From: a virus
Strand: one strand, 5' to 3'
Length of the DNA: 64,000 bases
IMG/VR virus record: IMGVR_UViG_3300029268_002499
Coordinates: 1 to 64,000 of that record
How positions within the stretch are numbered: the stretch's first letter is position 1; each line of letters opens with the position of its first letter. A program made the position numbers and the translations under genes. This document shows, piece after piece, positions 18,154-26,787 of this stretch. Below the pieces are notes generated by a model that was not told the origin of the DNA, made no database searches, and saw nothing but the letters and a program-made list of their open reading frames with translations.

Positions 18154-18711
18154 ATGAAAATAAGAGTGTCAAATGTAACAAACAGTTCAAGCGCCAGTTT
18201 CTTTTTAACTGTTGAAACTGTCTATTCAGATATGGCAGAATTTAAAAAAGGATGGGAAAAATTTATATTAGAATGTTTAGATAATGAATTTTCTGAAAAA
18301 AATGAAAACTATATTGTAAGGGAAACACAAAATATAGGTATTAAACATATTGGGCAAAATATATTCAGATTAGATTCACACACTTCAATGCTTAATGACA
18401 TTGTATCAGATCTTCCAAAACCTTTCTTAAGAATCTTACTTGATGTAAACAGAGAAGTAGCACTTTCAAAATATGGAATAAAAACAGCAAAATTGGAAGT
18501 CTTCGAAGATAATGGATCTATTGATGATTACAACAGATATCCAATGGAGGAAGAACGGGAAAAGGAATTAAAGAAACATTTGGGAGAGGTCATTAAAAGA
18601 ATTAAAAAAGAAGATATTAGTGCTGAAAAACGATGGAAAAAACTTATGGAAGGTATTAATAGAGATAATGTAAAAAGTACCTCAGAAACATATTCGAATG
18701 AGGAGGATTAA
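18154..18711 (+). CDS. NVTNSSSASF-motif protein
   Basis: 185 aa. N-terminus MKIRVSNVTNSSSASFFLTV, almost identical to the preceding gene over 17 residues, then divergent. The C-terminus (about 130-185) is charged and helical. Tandem duplication of the 5' end or shared module is suggested. AAAAAGGAGA site. Confidence 0.75.
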   Translation: MKIRVSNVTNSSSASFFLTVETVYSDMAEFKKGWEKFILECLDNEFSEKNENYIVRETQNIGIKHIGQNIFRLDSHTSMLNDIVSDLPKPFLRILLDVNREVALSKYGIKTAKLEVFEDNGSIDDYNRYPMEEEREKELKKHLGEVIKRIKKEDISAEKRWKKLMEGINRDNVKSTSETYSNEED

Positions 18712-18713
18712 AA

Positions 18714-18914
18714 ATGTCTGTGTATTACAATGCAATAGAACTTGGATTTAACATTTTTATGGTTATTGCATGTTTAGCTTGTATTATTATATCGTCTTTC
18801 CACTGGTCAGATAAATACAAAGAAAAAAATAGTTTCGAAAAAGCTATTTTTTATCTGATGTGGGCTACCTTGCTCATTAGTATTTTAAGATCGTGGAATA
18901 TAAGTAATAATTAA
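18714..18914 (+). CDS. Small two-pass membrane protein
   Basis: 66 aa, with helices at about 8-27 (FNIFMVIACLACIIISSFHW) and 44-61 (IFYLMWATLLISILRSW), and a charged loop between. Not recognised; holin-like size but no supporting context. Confidence 0.6.
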   Translation: MSVYYNAIELGFNIFMVIACLACIIISSFHWSDKYKEKNSFEKAIFYLMWATLLISILRSWNISNN

Positions 18915-18925
18915 AAGGAGAAAAA

Positions 18926-19600
18926 ATGAAAAAAAATAAAGAAGAAAATGATGTACCTGAGTTTAATGAAAATGAAGGATTACATTCTGATTGCACTTAT
19001 GCTAAGGGATTAAATTGTGATTGCGTTGGTGTTAAAGGATTTATTGGAACAAAAACCCCTGTTAGTAATTCCTACGAAGGAACTACAGGTGTTAAGTGTG
19101 ATCCTGGTGTTGCACAAGGGTTAAGTTGTAATTGTGGTGGTGATAAAGGTGATGAAGGATGGAAAGGAAAATATAAAATGGAAAAAGTAGAAAGAATGGG
19201 AATGGATGATAGCAAAGTAGCGACAAGATTATTGGAAAAAAATTGGAGTCCGCTTTTGGTCCGCAAGTACCAATTACGCGGCTGGCCTCTTTTTTTAGGA
19301 ATCATAACGGATTGTAGCATATCGTCTCTCGATACGTTATTTTATAAAGTTGTTGACGAAGCAGAAAAATTAGGAATGTTCGATCAAGATTTACAAAATA
19401 TTAGAAATTTTGTAGGATTTTTATCAGACAAAGTAATTGAACATTTCGATTCAATGAAACGAGGATCTGTCGAGGGGGTAGCAATAATGTGGTACGTTGA
19501 TAAATGCGCTGTGGCTAGTTCACTATTTGGAGATCATATGGTACATAAAGCGTGTAGGGACGAATTCTACTTTATAATCGGCATGTTACCTCACATATAG
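18926..19600 (+). CDS. Protein with Gly/Cys-rich collagen-like N-terminus
   Basis: 224 aa. Residues about 17-78 are rich in Gly with spaced Cys (GLNCDCVGVKGFIGTK, GLSCNCGGDKGDEGWKG), weakly like collagen Gly-Xaa-Yaa repeats; residues 85-224 form a compact helical domain without a recognised family. It resembles the collagen-like tail at 33676 in style. Virion surface or adhesin role is possible. AAAAGGAGA site. Confidence 0.65.
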   Translation: MKKNKEENDVPEFNENEGLHSDCTYAKGLNCDCVGVKGFIGTKTPVSNSYEGTTGVKCDPGVAQGLSCNCGGDKGDEGWKGKYKMEKVERMGMDDSKVATRLLEKNWSPLLVRKYQLRGWPLFLGIITDCSISSLDTLFYKVVDEAEKLGMFDQDLQNIRNFVGFLSDKVIEHFDSMKRGSVEGVAIMWYVDKCAVASSLFGDHMVHKACRDEFYFIIGMLPHI

Positions 19601-19621
19601 ATTGTTTTATAATATCTCGAG

Positions 19622-19667
19622 ATGATCTTCTACTAAACTAGAACAAAATATAAAAGTAGGAGATCAT
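19622..19667 (+). promoter_or_regulatory. Hairpin sequestering the endonuclease ribosome site
   Basis: ATGATCTTCTAC (19622-19633) pairs with GTAGGAGATCAT (19656-19667): 12 bp with one G-U, loop of 22 bases containing AGAACAAAA. The ribosome site TAGGAG (19657-19662) lies inside the 3' arm, 11 bases before the ATG at 19673. Hiding the site would silence translation from read-through transcripts, as known for T4 I-TevI. A second such hairpin precedes the HNH gene at 25065. Confidence 0.75.
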
Positions 19668-19672
19668 TTAAA

Positions 19673-21118
19673 ATGAGTCTATGTGATTATGGTTGTGGTC
19701 AAGAAGGAATTTACAAGATTGGAAATAGATTATGTTGTTCTAAATCTTATAATTCCTGTCCTGCCAAAAAAGTTAGAAAAATTGTACCTAGAGAAAAACC
19801 AGAGGTTTGTGACTACGGATGCGGGCAAGAACCAAAATTTAGATTTGCCAATGATAAGTGGTGTTGTTCTGCATCGCAAAATGCGTGTCCATCTAAAGCA
19901 AAAAGATGTGCAGAAGCATCTTTTGGAAAAAGAGGGGATGGACACGCAAAACCTTTTGGCACAATCGAATTATGTTCTTTTGGTTGTGGAAAAATTGCTG
20001 AATTTAAATACAAAAGTGGGCAGTATTGCTGTTTAGATGACTGGCATAGATGCCCAGGACAACATGAGAATATATCAAAAAGAACAACTATTATTTGGTC
20101 TGACAAACAAAGAAGAAAAAATTTAAGCGACCTCAGAAAAAAGAATAAAAAAGTTCCTAAACCTATAGCTCTTTCTGAAGATACAGAATATAAATGTAAA
20201 TATTGTGGGGAAAAAGCTAAATTTTTATTTAAAACTCATATGTTATATAGCTGTTCAGATCGCATTGAAAGGTGTCCAGTCGTCAGAGAAGATGCATCAA
20301 AAAAGAATAAAATAAGATGGGAAGCCCCAGAATTTAGAGAAATGATGTCTGGAAGAGAGTGTTCTGAGGAAACAAGAAATAAGATAAGTAAATCTCAAAT
20401 TGGAAAAACAATATCAGAAGAGACTAAAAGAAAGATTGCTCTTACGAGAAAGGGAAAATCTTTAGAAGAATGGTTAGGAAGTAAAGAAAAAGCAGATGCC
20501 TATAGATTAAAAAAATCTTTACTTATGAAAGGTAAAACTTTTAAAGATAGATTTGGTGAAGAACGTGCTAAAGAAATAATAAAGAAAACCTCAGACAAAT
20601 TAAAAGGAAGAACTCACACACTAGAAACTAGAAAAAAGATGTCTATAAAGAAAAAGGAGCACTGGAAAGACCCAAATGTTACTTACAATCAAAAAGAATG
20701 GCGAGAGATGAAAGGAAGGAATACATCTCAACGATTGTTAGATCCAGAATATTGTAAAATGATGCAACAAGCTTTACATATGAAACCTAATAAACCCGAA
20801 ACTTTATTGATAAATCTTTTTAAAGATCTAAATCTTGACTTTAAATATGTTGGTGATTTTTCAGTTATAATTAATGGTAAAAATCCAGACTTTATAGATG
20901 AAGAAAAGAGCCTCATCATTGAGTTTTTCGGCGATTATTGGCATGGAGAAAAATATAGAAATGATGGAATTAGTAATGAAACTCATGAACAACAGCGTAT
21001 CGAACACTTCCAGCAGCAAGGTTACGAATGCCTCATAATTTGGGAGACAGACCTACAAGAAAACCTACAAGAAACAGTTAACAAGATTCTCGAATTTAGT
21101 TGTAATACTCAATTATAA
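19673..21118 (+). CDS. Homing endonuclease, Vsr-like fold with NUMOD3
   Basis: 481 aa. Four N-terminal Cys modules of the form CDYGCGxE...CC...CP (about 3-30, 44-72, 100-130, 172-200) are followed by two NUMOD3 DNA-binding motifs (SEETRNKISKSQIGKTIS, SEETKRKIALTRKGKS, about 240-265) and a further helical copy (about 320-335). The C-terminal nuclease resembles Vsr/EDxHD enzymes: NPDFIDEEKSLIIEFFGDYW (about 405-424), Glu/His pairs and CLIIWETDL. It cuts DNA at intronless sites to spread itself. Translation is likely gated by the hairpin upstream. Confidence 0.85.
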   Translation: MSLCDYGCGQEGIYKIGNRLCCSKSYNSCPAKKVRKIVPREKPEVCDYGCGQEPKFRFANDKWCCSASQNACPSKAKRCAEASFGKRGDGHAKPFGTIELCSFGCGKIAEFKYKSGQYCCLDDWHRCPGQHENISKRTTIIWSDKQRRKNLSDLRKKNKKVPKPIALSEDTEYKCKYCGEKAKFLFKTHMLYSCSDRIERCPVVREDASKKNKIRWEAPEFREMMSGRECSEETRNKISKSQIGKTISEETKRKIALTRKGKSLEEWLGSKEKADAYRLKKSLLMKGKTFKDRFGEERAKEIIKKTSDKLKGRTHTLETRKKMSIKKKEHWKDPNVTYNQKEWREMKGRNTSQRLLDPEYCKMMQQALHMKPNKPETLLINLFKDLNLDFKYVGDFSVIINGKNPDFIDEEKSLIIEFFGDYWHGEKYRNDGISNETHEQQRIEHFQQQGYECLIIWETDLQENLQETVNKILEFSCNTQL

Positions 21119-21142
21119 ATAATTTAACAAAAGGAGAACAGT

Positions 21143-21319
21143 ATGAAACATGCATCATTTACAAAACCGTTATCAATTTCATTCACACAAGAGGTTTTTA
21201 AACAGATTAAAGATATTACTGACCAACAGAGAATTTCAATGGCTGAATGGGTAAGGTATGCTTGTGAAAAGGCACTTAATGAAACAGAAAATGAAAAGAT
21301 TCCTGCATCAGAAAATTAA
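21143..21319 (+). CDS. Ribbon-helix-helix DNA-binding protein
   Basis: 58 aa. LSISFTQEVFKQIKDITDQQ (10-29) and RISMAEWVRYACEKAL fit the Arc/MetJ/CopG ribbon-helix-helix pattern: a beta strand, then two helices with a turn (ISMAEW). Probably a dimeric transcriptional regulator. AAAGGAGAACAGT site. Followed closely by a methyltransferase. Confidence 0.7.
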   Translation: MKHASFTKPLSISFTQEVFKQIKDITDQQRISMAEWVRYACEKALNETENEKIPASEN

Positions 21320-21325
21320 AATTTT

Positions 21326-21829
21326 ATGTTCACCGAAACGGAAATATTACAAGCAAATAAAACATGTTCATGCGGGTGTGTTATAAAAAATTCAATTGTT
21401 CCTAAATGGATTATGGAAAATATTCCAAGGGATAAATCAATTTTAGATTTTGGTGCAGGAAAACAAGCATACCATGCGAGAAATCTTACAAAAGAAGGAT
21501 TCACAAAAGTAGACGCACATGAATTTGGAAAAAACTCAAGAAAAAGAATACACACAACAAAAGCATTAGAAAAAGAATATGATGTTGTTTATGCGAGCAA
21601 TGTTCTCAATGTTCAAACAAGTAAAGAAATGATGCGGGGAACATTACAACTTATTAAAGATGTAACTTCTGTAAACGGTGTATTTGTATTTAATTATCCA
21701 AAGTCACCAAGAAAAAATGATCTTATTTTAGCAGAAGTTTTGGAAATTGTTAAAGAATTTTTTACAACAATCGAATATGATGGAAATGGGATATTTATTT
21801 CAAAAAAAAGTGAAGGAGAAAAGGTATGA
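21326..21829 (+). CDS. Class I SAM-dependent methyltransferase
   Basis: 167 aa. Motif I ILDFGAGKQAYHARN (about 39-53), an acidic residue after the second strand (VDAHEFG, about 62-68) and a YDVVYASNVLN motif (about 85-95) describe the Rossmann-fold AdoMet site. Small, lacking an obvious target domain, so substrate is unknown. No strong ribosome site; probably coupled to the RHH gene six bases upstream. Ends overlap the next gene. Confidence 0.75.
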   Translation: MFTETEILQANKTCSCGCVIKNSIVPKWIMENIPRDKSILDFGAGKQAYHARNLTKEGFTKVDAHEFGKNSRKRIHTTKALEKEYDVVYASNVLNVQTSKEMMRGTLQLIKDVTSVNGVFVFNYPKSPRKNDLILAEVLEIVKEFFTTIEYDGNGIFISKKSEGEKV

Positions 21830-22227
21830 ACAAAGGGGAAGATGGCGCCAGAAAGTTTTACTATTATTTTCGTGATGAAGTAATGAGACCATTAATTACA
21901 GTTTGTTTACTCGAAGATGATAGTAAATTTTACAGAGGTATTGCTATATGCTCACCACGAGATTTTCCAAAAAAATCTGAAGGTAGAAATATAGCACTTG
22001 GAAGAGCAAGACAAGCACAGAAAAAAGGAAAAACAGACATCAATAGTATTGTTACAAGAGATGAAACAATGTTTGTTCTTAGCCAAGTTGATAATTTAGA
22101 AAACTTTCCATTTGAAGAAGTAACAGATGAATATACAGTTACTTATAAAAGTGCATTCGATGTAAAATTAACACCTTTTGAAAAAGTGTTAATGATGAAA
22201 CCAGTAAAGTGTGAAAAAGGAGAATAG
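21826..22227 (+). CDS. Hypothetical protein
   Basis: 133 aa. KFYRGIAICSPRDFPKKSEG (about 38-57) followed by an Arg/Lys-rich helix (NIALGRARQAQKKGK) is reminiscent of small nucleic-acid-binding proteins. Not recognised. ATG overlaps the methyltransferase stop. Confidence 0.65.
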   Translation: MNKGEDGARKFYYYFRDEVMRPLITVCLLEDDSKFYRGIAICSPRDFPKKSEGRNIALGRARQAQKKGKTDINSIVTRDETMFVLSQVDNLENFPFEEVTDEYTVTYKSAFDVKLTPFEKVLMMKPVKCEKGE

Positions 22228-22229
22228 TT

Positions 22230-23150
22230 ATGCCAAGTACATTTGAAACATTTAGAACAAGATGTTTAGCTGCGGGAATGGTTTATGAAGATAATGTTGG
22301 ATTATATATAGATAGATACAGTTGTGTAAAATATAAAGAAGCACAAACAATAAATGGAGCTGAACCACTTCCTCTTTTGGCAGTTTATACAAAAAGTGTA
22401 GGCGGGCAACAATATAATTATGCAGGTGTTGTTTCTCTTGAATACAATTTTGTTGGAAATGAATCATTGGTCGATTCAATAACAAGATCAATAACTGACA
22501 TTGGTTCATCCGTTCTAGATGAAAATCCAACACTGAATGGAACTTTAACAGGAATGATTAATGAAATTGTTTTGAGAGACACAAATGAAATTGCTAATGT
22601 TGGTGATATTTATCCACATGTTACATTGATTAATTCATATAATGGAACAAGACAGGCTGAAGTTTCATTTGGAATTACAATGATTGATGCCTCAACGGGA
22701 TCAAGACATAACATGACATTCAGACAAACATTTGGAATGTTTAAACAAATTCATGTTGCAAATGCAAGAACAAGTTTAAATTATACAATGGAAAATACTG
22801 TTAAAAGTATTAATGAAAATATTGCTGACTTTATCAAGGTAAATACAGAGACAAAAATAGATGAGAGAACTTTGTTGTCTACTCTTGATTTGGTTGAAAA
22901 GGTTGGAAAGAAAAGAAGGGATGAAGTTTCTAATTATATAAAGAATCTTGCAGCTGCTGCCCCAGGAAGAGAAACAACGTCTTGGGATTTGTTTTTAGCA
23001 ATTTCAAAATTTTCATCTGTTGAAAAGAATTTGAATGCTAAAATAGTTCTTGAGGATATTGTTGAAAGAATTATGGTTCTCCCAGCAAAAATGATTAATT
23101 CATTACAAACGATTAATTCCGAGCCGACTCTAAGCCAAAGAGCGGCCTAG
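22230..23150 (+). CDS. Possible DUF932-like protein
   Basis: 306 aa. VGDIYPHVTLINSYNGTR (about 124-141) and TSWDLFLAISKFSS (about 250-263) resemble DUF932 proteins, a large phage and plasmid family of unclear role sometimes linked to anti-restriction. Similarity judged by eye only. Ends before a bidirectional terminator. Confidence 0.5.
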   Translation: MPSTFETFRTRCLAAGMVYEDNVGLYIDRYSCVKYKEAQTINGAEPLPLLAVYTKSVGGQQYNYAGVVSLEYNFVGNESLVDSITRSITDIGSSVLDENPTLNGTLTGMINEIVLRDTNEIANVGDIYPHVTLINSYNGTRQAEVSFGITMIDASTGSRHNMTFRQTFGMFKQIHVANARTSLNYTMENTVKSINENIADFIKVNTETKIDERTLLSTLDLVEKVGKKRRDEVSNYIKNLAAAAPGRETTSWDLFLAISKFSSVEKNLNAKIVLEDIVERIMVLPAKMINSLQTINSEPTLSQRAA

Positions 23151-23181
23151 TTCATTTATCCTCCTCCTTGTAATACGTGGT

Positions 23182-23206
23182 GCCAGGTGCACGTTAAACA
23201 CCTGGC
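23182..23206. terminator. Hairpin between convergent genes
   Basis: GCCAGGTG/CACCTGGC, 8-bp stem, 9-base loop, between the (+) DUF932-like gene and the (-) Ala-rich gene. The adjacent T/A runs are short, so termination strength is uncertain. Confidence 0.6.
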
Positions 23207-23692
23207 TTATTGATTATTTTGTGTTGGTTTTTCTGTCATTTTTCTTTCTGCATATCCAAGTGCGGTATTTTTAGCCATTCCTGTTGCCATATTTTTAGCA
23301 GCCTGAACAGGTTGTGATGTTGTAACTTTATTTACCATTCCTGAATTTTTTATTTGCCCCATTCTTTTAGCAGCTCCAGATGTAACAGCATCAACTCTTT
23401 GTTTTGCAGCTTGAGCAGCTGCGGTATTTCTTAATGCAGTTACTTTGTTTGCTGCTGCTTGTGCCATTCTAGATTTTTGTATATTTGCTGCAACTTGAGC
23501 AGCCCCAGTTCTAATTTGGTTTGCTCCACCTATAACTCTTTTACCAACACCAGTTTGACCAGCTCTTGTAATCGCATTCATGGCTTGCCCAGCATATCTT
23601 CCAGCAAAATTTGCAATTGGCTGAATAAATTCATGAAGAGCCATTTCGCCTTCTAGATAAAGAAGATAATTTTCAATTATTGTTTTTTTCAT
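23207..23692 (-). CDS. Ala-rich basic virion-like protein with N-terminal leader
   Basis: 161 aa, very rich in Ala, Gln and Lys (RMAQAAANKVTALRNTAAA), helical, pI basic, which suggests a DNA-associated internal head protein. Its N-terminus MKKTIIENYLLYLEGE resembles that of the proteins at 26254 and 29378 (YLxYLxEG). T4 internal proteins use such short leaders for capsid targeting, cleaved after Glu. Inference only. Lone (-) gene between (+) blocks. Confidence 0.6.
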   Translation of the reverse strand: MKKTIIENYLLYLEGEMALHEFIQPIANFAGRYAGQAMNAITRAGQTGVGKRVIGGANQIRTGAAQVAANIQKSRMAQAAANKVTALRNTAAAQAAKQRVDAVTSGAAKRMGQIKNSGMVNKVTTSQPVQAAKNMATGMAKNTALGYAERKMTEKPTQNNQ

Positions 23693-23741
23693 GATATCCT
23701 CATCTTTTACTTTTTGTTCTCATTTTAGATGTTCATTCTCC

Positions 23742-23755
23742 TATATATATTAATT
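23742..23755 (+). promoter_or_regulatory. Phage promoter motif TATATATATTAATT
   Basis: Exact copy in the divergent gap 23693-23808, 53 bases before the ATG at 23809 and 49 from the (-) gene start. Followed by TGTGAGAAAG. Confidence 0.6.
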
Positions 23756-23808
23756 TGTGAGAAAGAAGTGATATGTTCTTTTTTAAAAAATATAGGGAGG
23801 TTTATTTT

Positions 23809-24711
23809 ATGAAAGAATTAGAGGAGATGAAAGATCATGATTTATCTGTGGATCTATCGCTATCAGTTTATATAATATATGCGATATATGAGTGGGGGGA
23901 ACTATCGCAAAAAATGATGAATTTGAAGATTTTTCGGCATGAAGATCACAGAAAGATCAATCCAGTTAGCACAAGATTATTTTTTGAATGGAGGTATGGG
24001 CATATTCCTAAAATATTTGAAAAATTTACGAGTGATATGATCTCCACAATTTTTTCATCAATACATGGAAAATTAAAAAAGAAAAATTTGGCTAAAGCCT
24101 TTGGAATTCCTGACTCAGATATAACAAGGGGAAATTTCTATGCATTTCATCCTGAATTCTACAATATGCCAATATCACAAATTTTTAAAATAGTTTTTCC
24201 TAGAACATCATACGCCGATCCTAATTTGGGATGTCTCGAAAATGAACAATTTAATGAAAAAAATAGAATTTATCGAGATGAAAAAATAATGATCACAGAT
24301 TTTGAATCTATCCCCCCCTGGAGGCGGAGGACAGAACCCCTTCCAGAAGAAGTTATTTCTTCCTCCAGAAATCGAACAAATAAAAAGTCTAACAAACTGC
24401 ACGAAATAGAAGTTGCTCCACCAGTAGTCCCTGTTCTTCCTGAATTACCCAAAAATGGGAATTCTTCTGCTAATGAGATGATTCCAATTAGTTCATTAGG
24501 TTCTGAAAAATACGTAGAGGAGTTTCGGTCGGAACAAAATAAGTTTCGCCCTAAACCTTTGGTAACATCAACACCAACGGTTTTGGATAACTTCGAAGCG
24601 GTTCTTCATACTCTTACAAAAAATAAATACAGGGTAAAAAGATTCCTATTAACAACAGCGACAGCAGAATTTTTTCTGAAAGACTCTAAGAAGGAGAGAA
24701 CAGATGATTGA
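23809..24711 (+). CDS. Hypothetical protein
   Basis: 300 aa, start set by GGGAGG at 23796-23801; an earlier in-frame ATG at 23773 has no ribosome site. N-terminal helical domain (about 10-160) and a Pro/Ser-rich linker (PPWRRRTEPLPEEV, then PPVVPVLPELP about 185-215), then a short C-terminal domain. Not recognised. Confidence 0.7.
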   Translation: MKELEEMKDHDLSVDLSLSVYIIYAIYEWGELSQKMMNLKIFRHEDHRKINPVSTRLFFEWRYGHIPKIFEKFTSDMISTIFSSIHGKLKKKNLAKAFGIPDSDITRGNFYAFHPEFYNMPISQIFKIVFPRTSYADPNLGCLENEQFNEKNRIYRDEKIMITDFESIPPWRRRTEPLPEEVISSSRNRTNKKSNKLHEIEVAPPVVPVLPELPKNGNSSANEMIPISSLGSEKYVEEFRSEQNKFRPKPLVTSTPTVLDNFEAVLHTLTKNKYRVKRFLLTTATAEFFLKDSKKERTDD

Positions 24712-24994
24712 AAATTTAAAAGCAGAAATCGTCAGGATGATTAAAAAAGAAGACATGTTTGATATCCTGGTGACATCAGAGGAGGGGAAGGGAAGCCATT
24801 GCGTATACTGTCCAATCTGCTCATATACGGATATACTACTTGTAGGAAAAAAAACAATGGAAAATGGGGAAATCGTAAAATCAGTTCTCCATTACCATGT
24901 TCCAAAGAATGGTGAAGAGTATACTGTATGTAGATGTGGTGTAAAATCCATTCTAATAGATCCAAAATTAGTAATTCCGGAACAATATAGATAA
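24704..24994 (+). CDS. Zinc-binding hypothetical protein
   Basis: 96 aa. HCVYCPICSY (about 26-35) and VCRCGVK (about 76-82) give a four-Cys zinc ribbon. Overlaps the preceding stop; AAGGAGA site. Function unknown. Confidence 0.65.
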   Translation: MIENLKAEIVRMIKKEDMFDILVTSEEGKGSHCVYCPICSYTDILLVGKKTMENGEIVKSVLHYHVPKNGEEYTVCRCGVKSILIDPKLVIPEQYR

Positions 24995-25008
24995 ATACTG
25001 CGGGTTAG

Positions 25009-25063
25009 ACATTTGGACTTCATTTTTAAATAGAACAAATATTTAAAAATGGAGTTCAAATGT
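25009..25063 (+). promoter_or_regulatory. Long hairpin sequestering the HNH gene ribosome site
   Basis: Arms 25009-25031 and 25041-25063 form 23 continuous base pairs (two G-U), with the 9-base loop AGAACAAAT. The ribosome site GGAG (25051-25054) is buried in the 3' arm, 10 bases before the ATG at 25065. Same arrangement and AGAACAAA loop as the hairpin at 19622, upstream of an unrelated nuclease type. Strong sequence evidence for translational gating. Confidence 0.85.
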
Positions 25064-25064
25064 T

Positions 25065-25985
25065 ATGATATGCGATTATGGATGTGGAAGAGAAGCAAAA
25101 TATACATTCAAAAATGGAAAGTATTGTTGTGAAAGTTGGGTTTCATATTGTCCAAAACAAAAAGAAAAAAATAAAAAAGGACAAGTTAAAAGATATTCAC
25201 TTGATCCGAAAACAAGAAAAAATAAAATTGGAAATTGTGAATATTGTAACAAAGAACATGATGGAACTTATGCGAGTGGAAGATTTTGTTCTAAGAAATG
25301 TGCAAGAAAATATTCATCTAATATACACAGAGAAATGATAAATGAAAAAGTCTCTGCAACTTTAAGAAATGAGAAGTATAACAAAGAAAAACACATCTAC
25401 AATTTAACATGCTTATGTTGCGAAAATTCATTTCAAAAAGAAATACATATTTCATCATACGAGCAAAAAAGATTTATTGCGATATGTGATAAATGTAAAA
25501 AAACAGCAAGGGAAACTGATTTAGATAATTTAGCTTTCAGATTTTGGTTAAAATTTAAGAAACAACAAAGAACTGTTGATGAAAAAATAAATAAACTTTC
25601 TTGGGATGAATTACCACATGCAAGAAAAAGAAAAAAAGTTCTTGAAGAACAAAACTACAAATGTAGTACATGTGGAATTGAAGAATGGAATGGTAAATTA
25701 ATAACTCTTAGCCTCCATCATAAAGATGGAAATAATAAAAATAATAGTAGAGAAAATCTTCAATTCTTATGCCCAAATTGTCATACACAAACTGAGACAT
25801 ATGGTATAAAAAGTTTAATAAAAAGGAACCCTTCTGCTGTTGGAAAAAAACAAGTTTCAGATGAAGATTTATTAAAATATCTTCTTGAAAGTAAAAGTAT
25901 TATTGCTGGGGTTCGTAAGGCAGGAATAACAGATACAAGAAGAGCAAAAAGATTGCTTAATAAATATTTTTCATTAAATAAATGA
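25065..25985 (+). CDS. HNH homing endonuclease
   Basis: 306 aa. N-terminal module CDYGCGREAKYTF...CC...CPKQ (about 3-30) matches the repeats of the protein at 19673. The HNH nuclease is near 203-245: CSTCGIEEWNG, LSLHHKDGNNKNNSRENL and LCPNCHTQ, with His227/His228 in the core. A helical C-terminus (about 265-306) probably binds DNA. tRNA-Met starts at the base after its stop, as if inserted next to a tRNA gene. Confidence 0.9.
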   Translation: MICDYGCGREAKYTFKNGKYCCESWVSYCPKQKEKNKKGQVKRYSLDPKTRKNKIGNCEYCNKEHDGTYASGRFCSKKCARKYSSNIHREMINEKVSATLRNEKYNKEKHIYNLTCLCCENSFQKEIHISSYEQKRFIAICDKCKKTARETDLDNLAFRFWLKFKKQQRTVDEKINKLSWDELPHARKRKKVLEEQNYKCSTCGIEEWNGKLITLSLHHKDGNNKNNSRENLQFLCPNCHTQTETYGIKSLIKRNPSAVGKKQVSDEDLLKYLLESKSIIAGVRKAGITDTRRAKRLLNKYFSLNK

Positions 25986-26059
25986 TGCGCGATGGTGTAA
26001 CAGAAACACGATGGTCTCATAAGCCATAACTCCCAGTGCAACTCTGGGTTGCGCAACCA
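25986..26059 (+). tRNA. tRNA-Met (CAT)
   Basis: Acceptor TGCGCGA/TTGCGCA, anticodon arm ATGGT-CTCATAA-GCCAT (CAT), T-arm CCCAG-TGCAACT-CTGGG, encoded CCA at 26057-26059. The D-loop (TAACAGAAA) lacks a GG pair. Could instead be Ile2 if C34 is modified to lysidine. Confidence 0.85.
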
Positions 26060-26062
26060 ATA

Positions 26063-26150
26063 TTTGATGGGAGTCGAACACCATCAAATGCAGATCACCA
26101 GACAGGTCTGTGTACCTCCTGAATGTCGGCGGGGTAGCCGTTGTCTGGAA
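26063..26150 (+). ncRNA. Structured RNA element, copy 1
   Basis: P1 hairpin TTTGATGG/CCATCAAA (26063-26070/26081-26088); P2 CCAGACA/TGTCTGG (26098-26104/26142-26148) enclosing P3 CGGC-GGGGTA-GCCG (26127-26140). A second copy at 26788 keeps all three helices with compensatory changes. It lies between tRNA-Met and the gene at 26254. No known riboswitch family recognised. Confidence 0.7.
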
Positions 26151-26253
26151 CTCAAAACAATACTTTTCCTTGCTAGGGATTAATCAACAAAATGTAACAA
26201 ATAATAAAGATGATATGTTGTATCTTCTTTACTAAAAATAGCGAGGATTAAAA

Positions 26254-26784
26254 ATGAAAAAAGAAAAATTGGTCGATGGGTATCTGGTTTATCTAAAAGA
26301 AGATGAACCTAAGTATGGTTTTTTTAGAGGAATTCACAAAGCAGTCAAGAGTTTTGGAAATGCCGCAGGAACCGCTGGGGAGACAATGGATCGGGGGCAA
26401 GCTGGAATGGCAGAATTAAACAAAAAAATTGATGCAGTAGTTGCAAAAATGCCTGAAATCAGAAAATATCTACAGTGGATAGGGATAGGTGTTGTATCAA
26501 TTATTGGGTTAGCAGTTTTTTTGAAGATTGTAAAAGCCGTTGTTCTTAATTCAAGAAAATGCTATAGAGTTTGTAAAACAAAGTCCAACGATTCACTAAG
26601 TAAAATATGCATGTTGAATTGCAAAATTATGATTGCAAAACAAACAATTGCGGCATTAAAACAAGCTTGTGCATCAAGTAAAAATCCTGAAAAATGCAAA
26701 GCTAAAACTGAAAAGAAAATTGCGGCTCTCGAGAAAAAGATTGCAGAACTGCAAAAGAAAGTTTCATATTATAAAGTAAATTAA
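26254..26784 (+). CDS. Membrane protein with leader and C-terminal coiled coil
   Basis: 176 aa. N-terminus MKKEKLVDGYLVYLKEDEPK shares the YLxYL leader pattern. One hydrophobic segment at about 70-95 (YLQWIGIGVVSIIGLAVFLK), Cys-containing linker (CYRVCK, CMLNC, CASSKNPEKCK) and a basic coiled coil (KKIAALEKKIAELQKKV). GCGAGGA site. Could be a virion or membrane-associated protein; function unknown. Confidence 0.65.
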   Translation: MKKEKLVDGYLVYLKEDEPKYGFFRGIHKAVKSFGNAAGTAGETMDRGQAGMAELNKKIDAVVAKMPEIRKYLQWIGIGVVSIIGLAVFLKIVKAVVLNSRKCYRVCKTKSNDSLSKICMLNCKIMIAKQTIAALKQACASSKNPEKCKAKTEKKIAALEKKIAELQKKVSYYKVN

Positions 26785-26787
26785 GTA

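Noticed and set aside
19683-20036. 117-codon (+) frame inside the homing endonuclease gene
   Set aside because: Alternate frame of a gene with clear zinc and NUMOD3 motifs.
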